Shown one piece after another: positions 15,874-24,572 of a stretch of 41,823 bases of DNA (the stretch's first letter is position 1; each line of letters begins with the position of its first letter). The position numbers were made by a program, and so were the translations under genes. Source of the stretch: a bacterium (GTDB taxonomy: Bacteria; CSSED10-310; JAJRTK01); assembly GCA_024278345.1 (NCBI GenBank), contig JAJRTK010000467.1, positions 1 through 41,823 of the forward strand, read 5' to 3'. The notes beneath the pieces are model-generated. The model did no database searches. It was given only the letters and a program-made list of their open reading frames with translations, and was not told the origin of the DNA.

Positions 15874-16404
15874 ATGGACCCAAGAAGAGGCAGAGCAGGT
15901 CAACCTGGTAACAAGCGATTTCGCACCAATAAGCAAATCCGCGTCCCGGAGATTCGGCTCATCAGCCCCGATGGAGAGCAACTCGGAGTCGTACCGACCG
16001 ACCACGGTCTACGCCTTGCCAACAAGATCGGCCTCGACCTGGTGGAAGTCGCCCCCAATTCCCGCCCACCGGTTTGCCGGCTGCTTGATTTTGGGAAGTT
16101 CCTCTACGAGAAGAACAAGAAGGCGCCATCCAAGACCAAGAACGTCACCACCAAAACGATCAAGCTCCGGCCCAAGACGGATTCACACGATCTAGAAACC
16201 AAGCTCAAGCACGCGACGAGGTTTCTCAAGGGCGGAGATCGAGTTCGCTTCGTCATGCGTCTCCGTGGACGGGAAAAAGCCTATGCCAGCCGTTGGATCC
16301 AGAAGTTGAACGAAATGATCGAAATGATTCCCGAAAAGGTGAACGTCACGAGCAGACCGAAGCCCGACGGCGGTGCGATTGTTTGCGTTTGCGAGCCAGG
16401 CTGA
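15874..16404 (+). CDS. infC: Translation initiation factor IF-3
   Basis: 176 residues, normal length for IF-3. The N-terminal domain (RFRTNKQIRVPEIRLISPDG, GLDLVEVAPNSRPPVCRLLD), the basic linker YEKNKKAPSK and the C-terminal domain (KLRPKTDSHDLETKLKHATR, FVMRLRGREKAY) are all intact. IF-3 binds the 30S subunit and checks initiator pairing. The frame is open far upstream, but ATG 15874 has AGGAGGG at 15864-15870 and matches the usual N-terminus. The start is ATG rather than the rare AUU often used for infC autoregulation. rpmI and rplT, which usually follow, are absent; a J-domain gene on the other strand follows instead. Confidence 0.95.
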   Translation: MDPRRGRAGQPGNKRFRTNKQIRVPEIRLISPDGEQLGVVPTDHGLRLANKIGLDLVEVAPNSRPPVCRLLDFGKFLYEKNKKAPSKTKNVTTKTIKLRPKTDSHDLETKLKHATRFLKGGDRVRFVMRLRGREKAYASRWIQKLNEMIEMIPEKVNVTSRPKPDGGAIVCVCEPG

Positions 16405-16428
16405 TCCGCTCCATGAAAGATCGCTTTT

Positions 16429-16869
16429 TCAAGACGCAGCTCTTAGCGAGTTCGCCACGATACGGTAGGCGGCATTGAGTTCCTGCATCTTTTCCAGCGC
16501 TCCACCGCAGTCCGGATGATAGAGCTTTGCCAGTTTCCGATAGGCTCTTTTCACCGATGCTCCGTCGGTCCCGGGGGCCACGCCAAGTACACGATAGGAG
16601 AGTTCCACTAGGTGCAGTGCGGTTTGACGGTATTCGGGCCACCGCGTTCCCCGGTGGCCCGCAGTCGTCGAGAAGATGCCGAGCAAGGCCGCTGGCCGCC
16701 GAGCCAAGCCCAGAAAGCGACGACAGGTGAAGCAATAGGCTTTTTGCCCGTGGCGAACCTCAACCCATGCGGGGCGCCGCCATTTTAGCCAGCGGATAAC
16801 CTGTTCGGCGCTTAGGGAACAGCCTTCCCAGAGGAACCGGCTTCCATTGAGTTCCAACGCAATCTTCAT
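16429..16869 (-). CDS. J-domain protein with C-terminal J domain
   Basis: 146 residues. The last ~60 residues are a J domain: YRVLGVAPGTDGASVKRAYR, then the HPD tripeptide in KLYHPDCGG, and a closing helix MQELNAAYRIV. J domains stimulate the ATPase of DnaK/Hsp70. The first ~85 residues are not recognised; they include a Trp-rich stretch (VIRWLKWRRPAWVEV) and a CxxC (YCFTCRR). It is convergent with infC (24 nt between the stops) and appears monocistronic. ATG 16869 is the first start of the frame. It is probably a specialised co-chaperone, with an unknown client. Confidence 0.8.
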   Translation of the reverse strand: MKIALELNGSRFLWEGCSLSAEQVIRWLKWRRPAWVEVRHGQKAYCFTCRRFLGLARRPAALLGIFSTTAGHRGTRWPEYRQTALHLVELSYRVLGVAPGTDGASVKRAYRKLAKLYHPDCGGALEKMQELNAAYRIVANSLRAAS

Positions 16870-17472
16870 GGGACTCCAACTCCAATTTCGAGATCAGGTT
16901 ATCCCAATCTCCTCACTGCGGCTCGTTGCAAGGCACGTCGATCACCGGTCTCCCAGTGATTTCGGGCCAGCGCCAGGGCATCTCCCAGGAACCCGGCGGA
17001 GGCGGTCTCCGGCCCTCCGCCGGGAACGCTGGTTGTGGCCTGCGGATCTTTCTACGCTGCGCTCCGGCACCTTCCTTTGGTCGTGGTCTCGCTCCGCGCA
17101 TGGACCTCGCCAGGGAACGCGCAAGGACCCGTTGCTGGGAGCACCGGGCGAGAACGGAAACAAGGAAGCGTCCAGTGGGCGGCTCCGCCGTTCTCCACCC
17201 ATTTTTTTCTTACGCGACGCGTTTTTTTGGGTGGCCGGTGCCGACCGAAGAGTCGGCGCCGCCCACCGAAGCCGTTTTGCTCCATGGCCCGCGCGAGGAT
17301 GGCGAGACAGACGTATCAGCCGAGCCGCGGCAAGAATTTCGGAATTCGCGGTCTCCCTTCATTATAGCAAAGCTCCCGGGGCGGGTGAGGCGCCTTTTCC
17401 CTTCCATCTCACTGTTCTTGCTCCCTTGGAGCGTAAGAAAATCCTGAACACATCTCAGTGGCGGCAACCTGC
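16870..17472. other. 603-nt gene-free region rich in inverted repeats
   Basis: This divergent spacer has no convincing gene. Dyads: ATCAC/GTGAT (about 16940-16959); CCCGGCGGAGG/CCTCCGCCGGG (16992-17002 and 17014-17024, perfect 11 bp); CCACCC/GGGTGG (17195-17200 and 17229-17234); and a long imperfect stem 17230-17267. The last two share GGGTGG and so exclude each other. Promoters for the J-domain gene and the 17473 operon must lie here, but none is clear. None of the conserved cores of RNase P RNA, tmRNA or SRP RNA is seen. Confidence 0.5.
17230..17267 (+). other. Long imperfect hairpin, competing with an upstream arm
   Basis: The inner stem GGTGCCGAC / GTCGGCGCC (17237-17245 and 17252-17260) is extended outward by C-G, one mismatch and GGTGG/CCACC (17230-17234 and 17263-17267). 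The outer left arm can instead pair with CCACCC at 17195-17200 across a T-rich loop. Two mutually exclusive stems resemble an attenuator, although no ligand-binding fold is recognised. Confidence 0.35.
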
Positions 17473-19182
17473 ATGAAGCCAATTTCGCTTAAGCTCCTTT
17501 TGCCCTACACGCGGCCCATCGTCGCCGTAGGAATTTTGCTTCTCTTGGGTATCGCCGCCTTTCACATCCATCGCAGTGCCTTTCGCTACGGTGGCCTGAA
17601 CCTGGATCTCATTGCCTACCGCTATCAATTCGAGACCTTGGCCCGAGGTCGCCTGCAAAACCCGTTACCCCCCTGTGGCAGTGCTTTTGCCGAGTGGGAA
17701 GTGGTTCAAGATGGGGAGAAGGCGTACTCCAAATATTTTCCGGGGCACACCATTCTTTTGCTTGGTGCCTACGTCGCGTTCCAAGGAGATTTGTCGTTCC
17801 AGGTTTTTCTCTTGGCGATTTTTGGGGCCATGGCGACAGCGGCGGTGGCCCGGCAGTTGGGAGGTGGCCGTGCTGCTTTGTGGGCTTTGTTGCTTCTTTG
17901 TATAAGCCCATTTTATTTGGCGACGTCGGGGTTGGCTCTCTCCTACGGAAGCCAGTTCCTTCTTCATGCCACAGCGATCTACGCTCTTTTTCGTTCGCGG
18001 CGAAGCCCGGGGCGAAGAAGCGCTTTGATTTGGGCGTTAGCCGCCGGATGTGCGGCAGGTTGGGCTTTGGCTACACGGCCATTGTCATCTTTGGCGCTGA
18101 TTCTTCCTTCCCTTCTACTTCTGGGTTTCGATCTCCTGAAAGGCGTTCGCTTTTCCCTAGGCAGGTTTCTTCTGGGAGGAGTGCCGGTAATCCTCGCTGT
18201 CGGGGGCTGCCTTGCCTACAATAGCTATTTGACCGGCGATCTTTTCACGACTCCCTACGCCGTCTATTGGCCCTTGGATAGACTGGGTTTTGGGCCGTTT
18301 CGAGGCCAGGGTGCAGTCGTCGGACAGTGGGAAGGGGTCTGGATCAAAGCCCACACGCTGAAGAATGCGCTGGGGATTTTTTGGGGTAACATCACTCAGT
18401 TTGATCGCTGGTTTCTGGGGTTTCGGGGCTCGGGGATCTTTGCGGCCTGTGTTGTGGTTGCCGGCCTTTGGAAGTGGAAACCAGATGTGGAAAAGACCTT
18501 TCTTCTGGCGGTGGGGATCTTCCAGCCGTTCCTCTATGGTCTCCACTGGTTTCCCGGTTTCAACCATACGGGGCCGATTTATTACTTTGAGGTTTTGGTG
18601 CCGGTGGTGATCCTGTTGGCCTGGTCTCTCAGCCGGACGGTGCGGGGTCCCATCCGGATCACTCTCGCGTCTGGAATCTGTATCCTTGCAGTGATTTCAG
18701 GGTTACAGAGTTGTCTCCGGCCCGTGTTGTTGCCCATGCAGGTTCGAACCCGCCTTCAGCAGCGGGATCTGGACCGCGTGCGTGCCACCGTGACGGCCCC
18801 CGCCCTAGTTTTTGTTCCCGGCTTTCGTTTGGGAGAGCTTCTGGCCTCTTTGGTGAACGGTCCCGATCCGTTGGAACAACGCATCACTTTTGCTCTCGAC
18901 CGGCCTAAGACCAATGCTGCCGTAGCGGCTCTCATGCCCGACCGGGAAGTATGGCAGGTCGTCAGGTTACCCGGTCCACCGAGACCCATGGGATGGCGGC
19001 TGCATTTTGTCAAGCTTAGGGAGAGGCTTTCGGTTGCGCCTCCAAAGCAGATTCGGCCAAGCGGGGACTTCTCCTCGGAATCCGATGATTGCCGCGCTCC
19101 CACAAGGCTGTTCGACGCGGGGGCCACGAAGAAAGAACAAAGTCTTTCCGAAGATCTGAAGCAGCCAAGTCCAGCGCCATGA
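17473..19182 (+). CDS. GT-C-like multi-pass membrane protein (putative glycosyltransferase)
   Basis: 569 residues from ATG 17473 (a GTG 15 nt earlier is possible). About 10-12 hydrophobic segments cover residues 15-420, followed by a roughly 150-residue soluble tail (VRTRLQQRDLDRVRATVTAP, VFVPGFRLGELLASLV). The first periplasmic loop has acidic residues (GGLNLDLIAYRYQFETLARG) and the YSKYFPGHTILL motif, a pattern seen in GT-C membrane proteins that use polyprenyl-phosphate sugars. No family-specific catalytic motif can be assigned. It begins a co-directional run through 27849, and its stop overlaps the start of the metallophosphoesterase by four nucleotides, so the two are coupled. Confidence 0.7.
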   Translation: MKPISLKLLLPYTRPIVAVGILLLLGIAAFHIHRSAFRYGGLNLDLIAYRYQFETLARGRLQNPLPPCGSAFAEWEVVQDGEKAYSKYFPGHTILLLGAYVAFQGDLSFQVFLLAIFGAMATAAVARQLGGGRAALWALLLLCISPFYLATSGLALSYGSQFLLHATAIYALFRSRRSPGRRSALIWALAAGCAAGWALATRPLSSLALILPSLLLLGFDLLKGVRFSLGRFLLGGVPVILAVGGCLAYNSYLTGDLFTTPYAVYWPLDRLGFGPFRGQGAVVGQWEGVWIKAHTLKNALGIFWGNITQFDRWFLGFRGSGIFAACVVVAGLWKWKPDVEKTFLLAVGIFQPFLYGLHWFPGFNHTGPIYYFEVLVPVVILLAWSLSRTVRGPIRITLASGICILAVISGLQSCLRPVLLPMQVRTRLQQRDLDRVRATVTAPALVFVPGFRLGELLASLVNGPDPLEQRITFALDRPKTNAAVAALMPDREVWQVVRLPGPPRPMGWRLHFVKLRERLSVAPPKQIRPSGDFSSESDDCRAPTRLFDAGATKKEQSLSEDLKQPSPAP

Positions 19183-20225
19183 AGATCGCTCACCTTTCCG
19201 ACCCACACGTATTTGATTCCGGAAGTTCCCAAAAACGAAAACGGCGGCAGGCCAAAGATCTTCGCCGTCAGGCGCGTGAATCGGTGGTGCGGGGATTACT
19301 GGGCGCCGTGAGGCGCACAAGGCGGGATGAATTGTTGCCCCGCCAGAAAGTGGAATCTCGGCAGCTCCGAATTGAGCGTCTCCGAAGCTATCTTCAGCAG
19401 CTTGTCTACGGGCGGGTCGGAAGCCGTTTCGAGCCAGAGAATCTCCGGCGGCTTCTTCGGAGCCTGCATGACTCGGCTGCAGAGCATGTGGTGGTCACGG
19501 GAGATCTGACTGTGTCCGCCACCCCATCCGAGTACGAGATCTTTCGAGAGGCGTTTAGCCCTCTGTACCAACAGGGCCGCCTTACAGTGATTCCGGGAAA
19601 TCACGATACCCTGTTTTTGGACGGGTCCGCCTCCTTCTTGGATCAACTAGGAGATTGGGTTCCGGAGAAGGCATTTCCATTTCGCAAGGCGGTGGGGCGA
19701 CACGTTGCGCTCATTGGACTCAATTCATCAGTCGATGGCAATGATCTTGACGATGAGTTGCAGCTTCTGCTGTCGAACGCAAACGGTCGGGTGGGCTCTT
19801 CCCAACTCACGCGCTTGGCTGACGCTCTTGCCTGGTCTCGCGAGGAGAACCGGCTTCCGATAGTCCTCCTGCATCACCATATTCTCCCCATGAGCCTCCT
19901 CACGAGCCGGCATCCCCGGGATTTGGCCGGTGAATGGACGGGGCTCATGACCCATCTCGAAGATTCTCTGGCTCTCATCGAATTACTTGGAGCCTATGAG
20001 GATCCGGTTGTGGTGCTTCACGGGCACAAGCACTTGAGTTTTTCAGCGCCAATCCGAGTTCCCGACTACTCCAATATCCAGATCATGGCGGTGACTTCGG
20101 CTCTCCACGGAGGCCGCCGCATCGACGTAGTCCGCCGCCGGGTCGTCGGCCGCGTTCGACCGGGTTATAATCTTTATGAGATTTCCCAGCGGGGCCTCGA
20201 ATCGGTAGACGAAGTGGAACTCTAA
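19179..20225 (+). CDS. Calcineurin-like metallophosphoesterase
   Basis: 348 residues from ATG 19179, chosen because it begins MKIAHLSDPH directly and overlaps the previous stop (ATGA). The metal-binding set is complete: SDPHVF, VVVTGDLT, IPGNHDT, LLHHHILP, VLHGHKH. Between the first two motifs is an insertion of about 95 highly basic residues (SSQKRKRRQAKDLRRQARES and beyond), longer than usual. There is no signal peptide, so it is cytosolic or peripheral to the membrane. The family hydrolyses phosphomonoesters or phosphodiesters, including nucleotide and lipid pyrophosphates such as UDP-sugar lipids; the substrate here is unknown. Coupling to a GT-C-like gene hints at envelope precursor metabolism. 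Confidence 0.85.
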   Translation: MKIAHLSDPHVFDSGSSQKRKRRQAKDLRRQARESVVRGLLGAVRRTRRDELLPRQKVESRQLRIERLRSYLQQLVYGRVGSRFEPENLRRLLRSLHDSAAEHVVVTGDLTVSATPSEYEIFREAFSPLYQQGRLTVIPGNHDTLFLDGSASFLDQLGDWVPEKAFPFRKAVGRHVALIGLNSSVDGNDLDDELQLLLSNANGRVGSSQLTRLADALAWSREENRLPIVLLHHHILPMSLLTSRHPRDLAGEWTGLMTHLEDSLALIELLGAYEDPVVVLHGHKHLSFSAPIRVPDYSNIQIMAVTSALHGGRRIDVVRRRVVGRVRPGYNLYEISQRGLESVDEVEL

Positions 20226-20303
20226 GTGGTAACAGCTACGGTGGGGATCGGGTTGCTCATTCCATGAATTGTTTGCTTGTCCACACGAACGGGAGAAACG
20301 ACA

Positions 20304-22910
20304 TTGCCAGAGCTTAGAAACGTAATTCGCTACTTCGTTTTCATGGTCATGGCAACGGCAGGCGTCGGTCATGCGCAAGATCTCGCCATTCACCAAGTTC
20401 AGGTCCAGCCCACCCGCGTTCCTCCGGGTGGTACCATCATTGTTCTCGTCAATTACGGGGTTCCGGGGGCTTCTACCGATTCACCTGTCCTGCTCACCGA
20501 AACGCGTCGGATCATTTCCGGCGATGGCACGGAGTTGGCGGTGAGCAAGGTCGAGAAGCAAGTGACTTCCGAGCAGGTTCAATCGATTCTTCCGGTTTGG
20601 ATCCCGCCCACTTCGCCTGGAGGCGCCGCGAAGGTCGAAGTTTTCGTCGTTGCCGAGGGCGGTTCTGAATCCTCTATGGAAAAAGAGCTGACGATTCTCG
20701 GAAGTGAGCCAACGGAAGGGCTGGCACCCCAAGAGGAGGTCCCGGCGGTCGATCCAAAACTGGCCCAGCTCGAGCAAGCGGCGGAAATTGCTTTTTCCAA
20801 TTACCAATACGTTGCTCCGAAAGGGGACAATGTCCTCGAATATGTCGAGCAGATGCTCAAGCTCGATCCAGTCAATGAAACTGCAATGAAGCGGAAAAAG
20901 AACTTGGGCGACCATTTTCTGGAATTGGGTGAGAAAGCCGCGAAGGAGGGGCGCTACGAAGATGCCGTCCAAAACTTCAAGCTTTTCCTCAAGGTGTTTC
21001 CCGAGGATGACTACGGGCGTTCCGTGCTGAAAAAAGCCGAAGTTCAACGCCTGGAAATGGCGGAGGAAACTGCCGAAGCCGAGCGGTTGGCGGCGCTGGA
21101 GAGAGCCAAGCGGTATGCCTGGGAGCAGGCGACGGCAAAAAACAGCATCGATGCCTACCAGCGTTTTGTCGATGCCTATCCCCAGAGTCCCCACTCCAAG
21201 GATGCCTTCACCCGTATCATCGAGCTCAGAAAAGAGCGGGAAAACCAGAATCTAGAGCTAGTCAAAAGGGAAAAAGAAGCACTCCTAGCCGCACGGGATG
21301 AGGATACGATGGAGGGCTGGACGAGATTTTTGACGGACTTTCCCGACAGTCCTTCAGCCTCCTATGCGCAAGGCCGAATCCAGCAGTTGGAAAAAGAATC
21401 GAAGGCTTTTTCTGAGGCCCGGTCCGGCAATACCCTGGAGTCTTATGAAGCTTTCTTGGCCCGGTTCCCCAAAAGTCCTCAGGCGGGAGAAGCTCACGTT
21501 CGCCTTGCCGAGCTGCGGCGACAGGCGGAAGAGGCGCGGATCGCCAGCCTCGAAACCGAGAAAAATGCGTTTTTGCGGGCAAGCCAAGAGCGGTCGGTTG
21601 CGGTCTGCGAAGCATTCCTCAACGATTACCCAGAGAGCGATTATGCTCCGATGATTCGGTCACTTTTGAGGGAAGCCAGGGAAGCCGAGGAAAAAGCCTC
21701 GGCCTCTCAAGCTTACGAGCGAGCGTTCGAAGCGGGAAGCATCGAGGCACTGCGTGCCTTTGTCGGGGCTCATCCCGAAAGTGATCTGGCTACGGAAGCA
21801 GAGCTCAAGATCCAGGAGATGGAAAAAGCGGAAGCCGCGAAACGAGATGAAGAGGCTTGGCTCCGGGCCAAAAAGACCGATACCGTCAAGGGATACGAAG
21901 GCTATCTCAATGACTTTCCCATCGGAGCTCACACACGTTCGGCCAATCGTCGTATTGACGAGCTCAAGAAGATCCTTTCAAGAAAACGGTACGACGCTCA
22001 ACTTCAAAAAGACTGGCGCCGCGTTCGAGCCGCTCATACGGTCAGTGATTACAAACGCTTCCTGAAGAAATACCCCAAGGGGCGGTACGCGTCGCAGGCT
22101 CGGACTCGCGTCAAGCAACTTGAGAGGCAAGCGGAAATCGAGGCCAAGAACCGCCACTTCGTTGGTGCCATGGAAGGGAGGGACCTCAAAAAGCTCAAAG
22201 ATTGGGTCCAGAAATACCCCAAGGATCCTCGAGCGCGGCAGGCACGAAAACTCATCCTGAAGCTCGAAGAGGCTGTGGAACGCGAAAGCCATGGACCCAT
22301 GGTCCGAGTTCCCGCTGGTGAGTTCAAATACTGGGTCAAGAAGGAGATTATCTACCTTCCGGAGTACTGGATTGACAAATACCCGGTGACGAACGCCCAG
22401 TACAAGCGCTTCCTTGAAGAAAATCCCAACGTCCCGCCACCAAAATATTGGAATGGTGCTGCGATTCCGCCAGGCAAGGAAAAGCATCCGGTCGTTTGGG
22501 TCAGCCATTCCAACGCCCTCGCCTATGCCCGATGGGCCGGCAAGCGTCTCCCGACTCGGAGGGAGTGGGAAAAGGGTTGCCGCGGTACCGATTACCGCAT
22601 CTATCCATGGGGCAATGAGTGGGACAAGGAGAAGGCCAACACCAAAGTTGCCAACAGCCGAGGCACAACCTCCGTCAATCTCTTCGAGGCGGCGGGAAAT
22701 ATAAGTCCTTATGGAGCGGTGGACTGCGTGGGCAATGTCTGGGAATGGACTAGCGAAATGAGAAACGACAAAAAAGCGTGGGCCAAGGGCGGTTCCTGGA
22801 GGAGCACGAAAAAGGACGCTCGCCTTGACAGTCGCCGGGACTTCTCCGTCCAGACCGATGGTGGGGATGATCGGGGATTCCGTTGCATTTGGGAATCCAA
22901 TAGGCCTTGA
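20304..22910 (+). CDS. Periplasmic TPR-like repeat protein with C-terminal SUMF1/FGE-like domain
   Basis: 868 residues from TTG 20304, which has GGGAG about 8 nt upstream and restores a full signal peptide ending near VGHAQ; the ATGs at 20343/20349 would truncate it. A beta domain (about 25-140) is followed by around eight TPR-like units of about 60 residues marked by a Y/F-x-x-F-L-x-x-(Y/F)-P motif (AYQRFVDAYPQSPHS, GWTRFLTDFPDSPS, SYEAFLARFPKSPQ, DYKRFLKKYPKGRY). Charged coiled-coil segments link the units. The final ~200 residues (663 on) are a formylglycine-generating-enzyme-like fold: MVRVPAGEF, YWIDKYPVTNAQY, RLPTRREWEKGCRG, GNVWEWTSE, GGSWRS, DDRGFRC. The two catalytic cysteines of true FGE are absent, so it is probably a binding or scaffold domain. 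Confidence 0.85.
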   Translation: MPELRNVIRYFVFMVMATAGVGHAQDLAIHQVQVQPTRVPPGGTIIVLVNYGVPGASTDSPVLLTETRRIISGDGTELAVSKVEKQVTSEQVQSILPVWIPPTSPGGAAKVEVFVVAEGGSESSMEKELTILGSEPTEGLAPQEEVPAVDPKLAQLEQAAEIAFSNYQYVAPKGDNVLEYVEQMLKLDPVNETAMKRKKNLGDHFLELGEKAAKEGRYEDAVQNFKLFLKVFPEDDYGRSVLKKAEVQRLEMAEETAEAERLAALERAKRYAWEQATAKNSIDAYQRFVDAYPQSPHSKDAFTRIIELRKERENQNLELVKREKEALLAARDEDTMEGWTRFLTDFPDSPSASYAQGRIQQLEKESKAFSEARSGNTLESYEAFLARFPKSPQAGEAHVRLAELRRQAEEARIASLETEKNAFLRASQERSVAVCEAFLNDYPESDYAPMIRSLLREAREAEEKASASQAYERAFEAGSIEALRAFVGAHPESDLATEAELKIQEMEKAEAAKRDEEAWLRAKKTDTVKGYEGYLNDFPIGAHTRSANRRIDELKKILSRKRYDAQLQKDWRRVRAAHTVSDYKRFLKKYPKGRYASQARTRVKQLERQAEIEAKNRHFVGAMEGRDLKKLKDWVQKYPKDPRARQARKLILKLEEAVERESHGPMVRVPAGEFKYWVKKEIIYLPEYWIDKYPVTNAQYKRFLEENPNVPPPKYWNGAAIPPGKEKHPVVWVSHSNALAYARWAGKRLPTRREWEKGCRGTDYRIYPWGNEWDKEKANTKVANSRGTTSVNLFEAAGNISPYGAVDCVGNVWEWTSEMRNDKKAWAKGGSWRSTKKDARLDSRRDFSVQTDGGDDRGFRCIWESNRP

Positions 22911-22931
22911 GGGAATGTCGGTGACGATGCC

Positions 22932-24572
22932 ATGAACCGACGATCCAAGCTTCTTGGAGTGTTTGCGCTGTCCGCGGTCCTTCTTCTGGGGGGCTGGATC
23001 CGGTTTCAAGGAATCTTTGAGCAGCCGATGCTGCTTTGGGACGAGGGTCTCTTCACGACGGCGGCTCGGTTTCTTGCTTGGCGGGTTTCCGAACCCCGGG
23101 CTCCGGTGGTCGAGTTCGAGGGGTATCCAGTCTTTAATGAGAAGCCGCTCCACGTGGTTTTGCTGACCGCGTTATCGACGTTGGCGGGGCATCGCCCCGC
23201 CACGGGGCGGCTTCTTTCGGCGCTATTCGCCATGGCCACTCTTTTGATGGTGGCGCACCGGCTGTGGCGGCTGCCGGGTGCCAGTCCTCTCCCGGCGGTG
23301 CTTGGGTGCTTGTTCCTGGCCGTATCGACCTATCATTCCTACTACAGCCGCTTGGGACTCCACGAGATCGATTCGGTCTTTTGGCTCTTTTGCGGCGCGG
23401 CTCTTTTCGACGGTCGCCCGGCGAGGCGGGTGGGCCTTAAGAGCTTCGGGGCGGGACTTCTTGGGGGCCTTTGCCTGGGCTCCAGCTATCGCTGGCTACC
23501 TCTCTTACCGATCTTGATGCTGCGGACGACGACGGGACTATGGCCGCGGGTTGGCGCGTTGGCCAAAGCCCATACAGCAAGAGAGATTGCATCCAGAGCC
23601 TGCTATTTCCTCTTGGGCTTAGGTCTGGTTTTTGCCGCCACGGAAGCTCTGTACATCTGGACTTTTTCAGGTGGTTTTTCCCAGTTTCAGCCTCCATCCT
23701 ATTTGGCGGCCCTCAGCAGTAAGTTTAGTCGCGAAACGGTCTTCGACCTCTCCGAAGCCGGTTTTTTTCTTCGGCTTTTGACCGATCTCGACGGAGCGCT
23801 TCCGGCTCTTACGGCGCTGGGACTCCTTGGTTTGAGTGCTCATGCCCTGTTCGGTGGGGCTTGCCATGGGAGAGCTAGGGAAGAGGGGAGCGCGATTCCC
23901 TGCCCGCTCCTTTTGGAGACCCTCGCGTTCCTACTTTTTCCCTTGGTTCTCTATTCCATTTCCGAAGCCAAGATGGCCAGAGCCATTTCGGTCATGCTCC
24001 CCTGGATGGCGATGGCCATTGGGTTGGCGGTTTGTAGCTTGGAGAGGATGCGGCACCGGGGAGGCCGGTGGAGCTTCGGACTGCCTCTTTATTGCGGCGC
24101 TCTCATTGCCGCTTCGATTTCCGTTGGCGGCCAGTCGCTCTTGCTTCCAAAGAAGCTGCAAAGCTCCTATCCTGCCGCCATTCGTTATGTCGCGGAGCGG
24201 AGCGAAAGCCATCTGACTTCTGAAGCTCCTATCTCAGCCTCGATGTTGGGGCGCCGGGCCGTGGCCAGCTACACCCTTCCGAAAAAATTCTTCCAGCTTC
24301 AGAACGCCGTGAGACAGGGTGCCGGTTTCTTGATTCTCGATTGGGAAGCTCAGCAGTGGGGATCGCCCCTCATCAATTCCCTTCGTCAGAATCTCCAGCC
24401 AGTTCTCGATCTGGATAACCCCTGCGTCCGCTTCACTCCCCTCCTCCACGAAGCCTACTTGCCTGCTGACGTGCGCCTGTTAAGAAAACAGCCCTGGATC
24501 GATCGGGTTCGGGTCTACGATCTGAGGCCGCTTTTGAGGAGCCGTGGTTCTGGGCGAGGAGAGGAGCCGTGA
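22932..24572 (+). CDS. GT39/ArnT-like (GT-C fold) glycosyltransferase
   Basis: 546 residues, about 10-12 membrane segments. The first loop has LLWDEGLFTTAARF, the Asp-Glu motif of the PMT/ArnT GT-C fold, and a later loop has YYSRLGLHEIDS, also typical. These enzymes move a sugar from a polyprenyl-phosphate donor to an acceptor on the periplasmic side. The C-terminal ~120 residues form a soluble domain. ATG 22932 is 21 nt after the SUMF1-like gene, and the final codon overlaps the GTG of the next gene. The acceptor (lipid, polysaccharide or protein) cannot be told from the sequence. Confidence 0.82.
   Translation: MNRRSKLLGVFALSAVLLLGGWIRFQGIFEQPMLLWDEGLFTTAARFLAWRVSEPRAPVVEFEGYPVFNEKPLHVVLLTALSTLAGHRPATGRLLSALFAMATLLMVAHRLWRLPGASPLPAVLGCLFLAVSTYHSYYSRLGLHEIDSVFWLFCGAALFDGRPARRVGLKSFGAGLLGGLCLGSSYRWLPLLPILMLRTTTGLWPRVGALAKAHTAREIASRACYFLLGLGLVFAATEALYIWTFSGGFSQFQPPSYLAALSSKFSRETVFDLSEAGFFLRLLTDLDGALPALTALGLLGLSAHALFGGACHGRAREEGSAIPCPLLLETLAFLLFPLVLYSISEAKMARAISVMLPWMAMAIGLAVCSLERMRHRGGRWSFGLPLYCGALIAASISVGGQSLLLPKKLQSSYPAAIRYVAERSESHLTSEAPISASMLGRRAVASYTLPKKFFQLQNAVRQGAGFLILDWEAQQWGSPLINSLRQNLQPVLDLDNPCVRFTPLLHEAYLPADVRLLRKQPWIDRVRVYDLRPLLRSRGSGRGEEP

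Noticed and set aside
16926-17447. Plus-strand frame of 173 residues in the gene-free region
   Set aside because: Arg/Gly/Pro-rich composition typical of random GC-rich DNA, no domain, no ribosome-binding site, and it crosses several dyads.
18740-18760. tRNA-like T-loop motif (GTTCGAAC)
   Set aside because: It lies within the GT-C coding frame, with no matching acceptor or anticodon stems; no tRNA elsewhere in the window was recognised.
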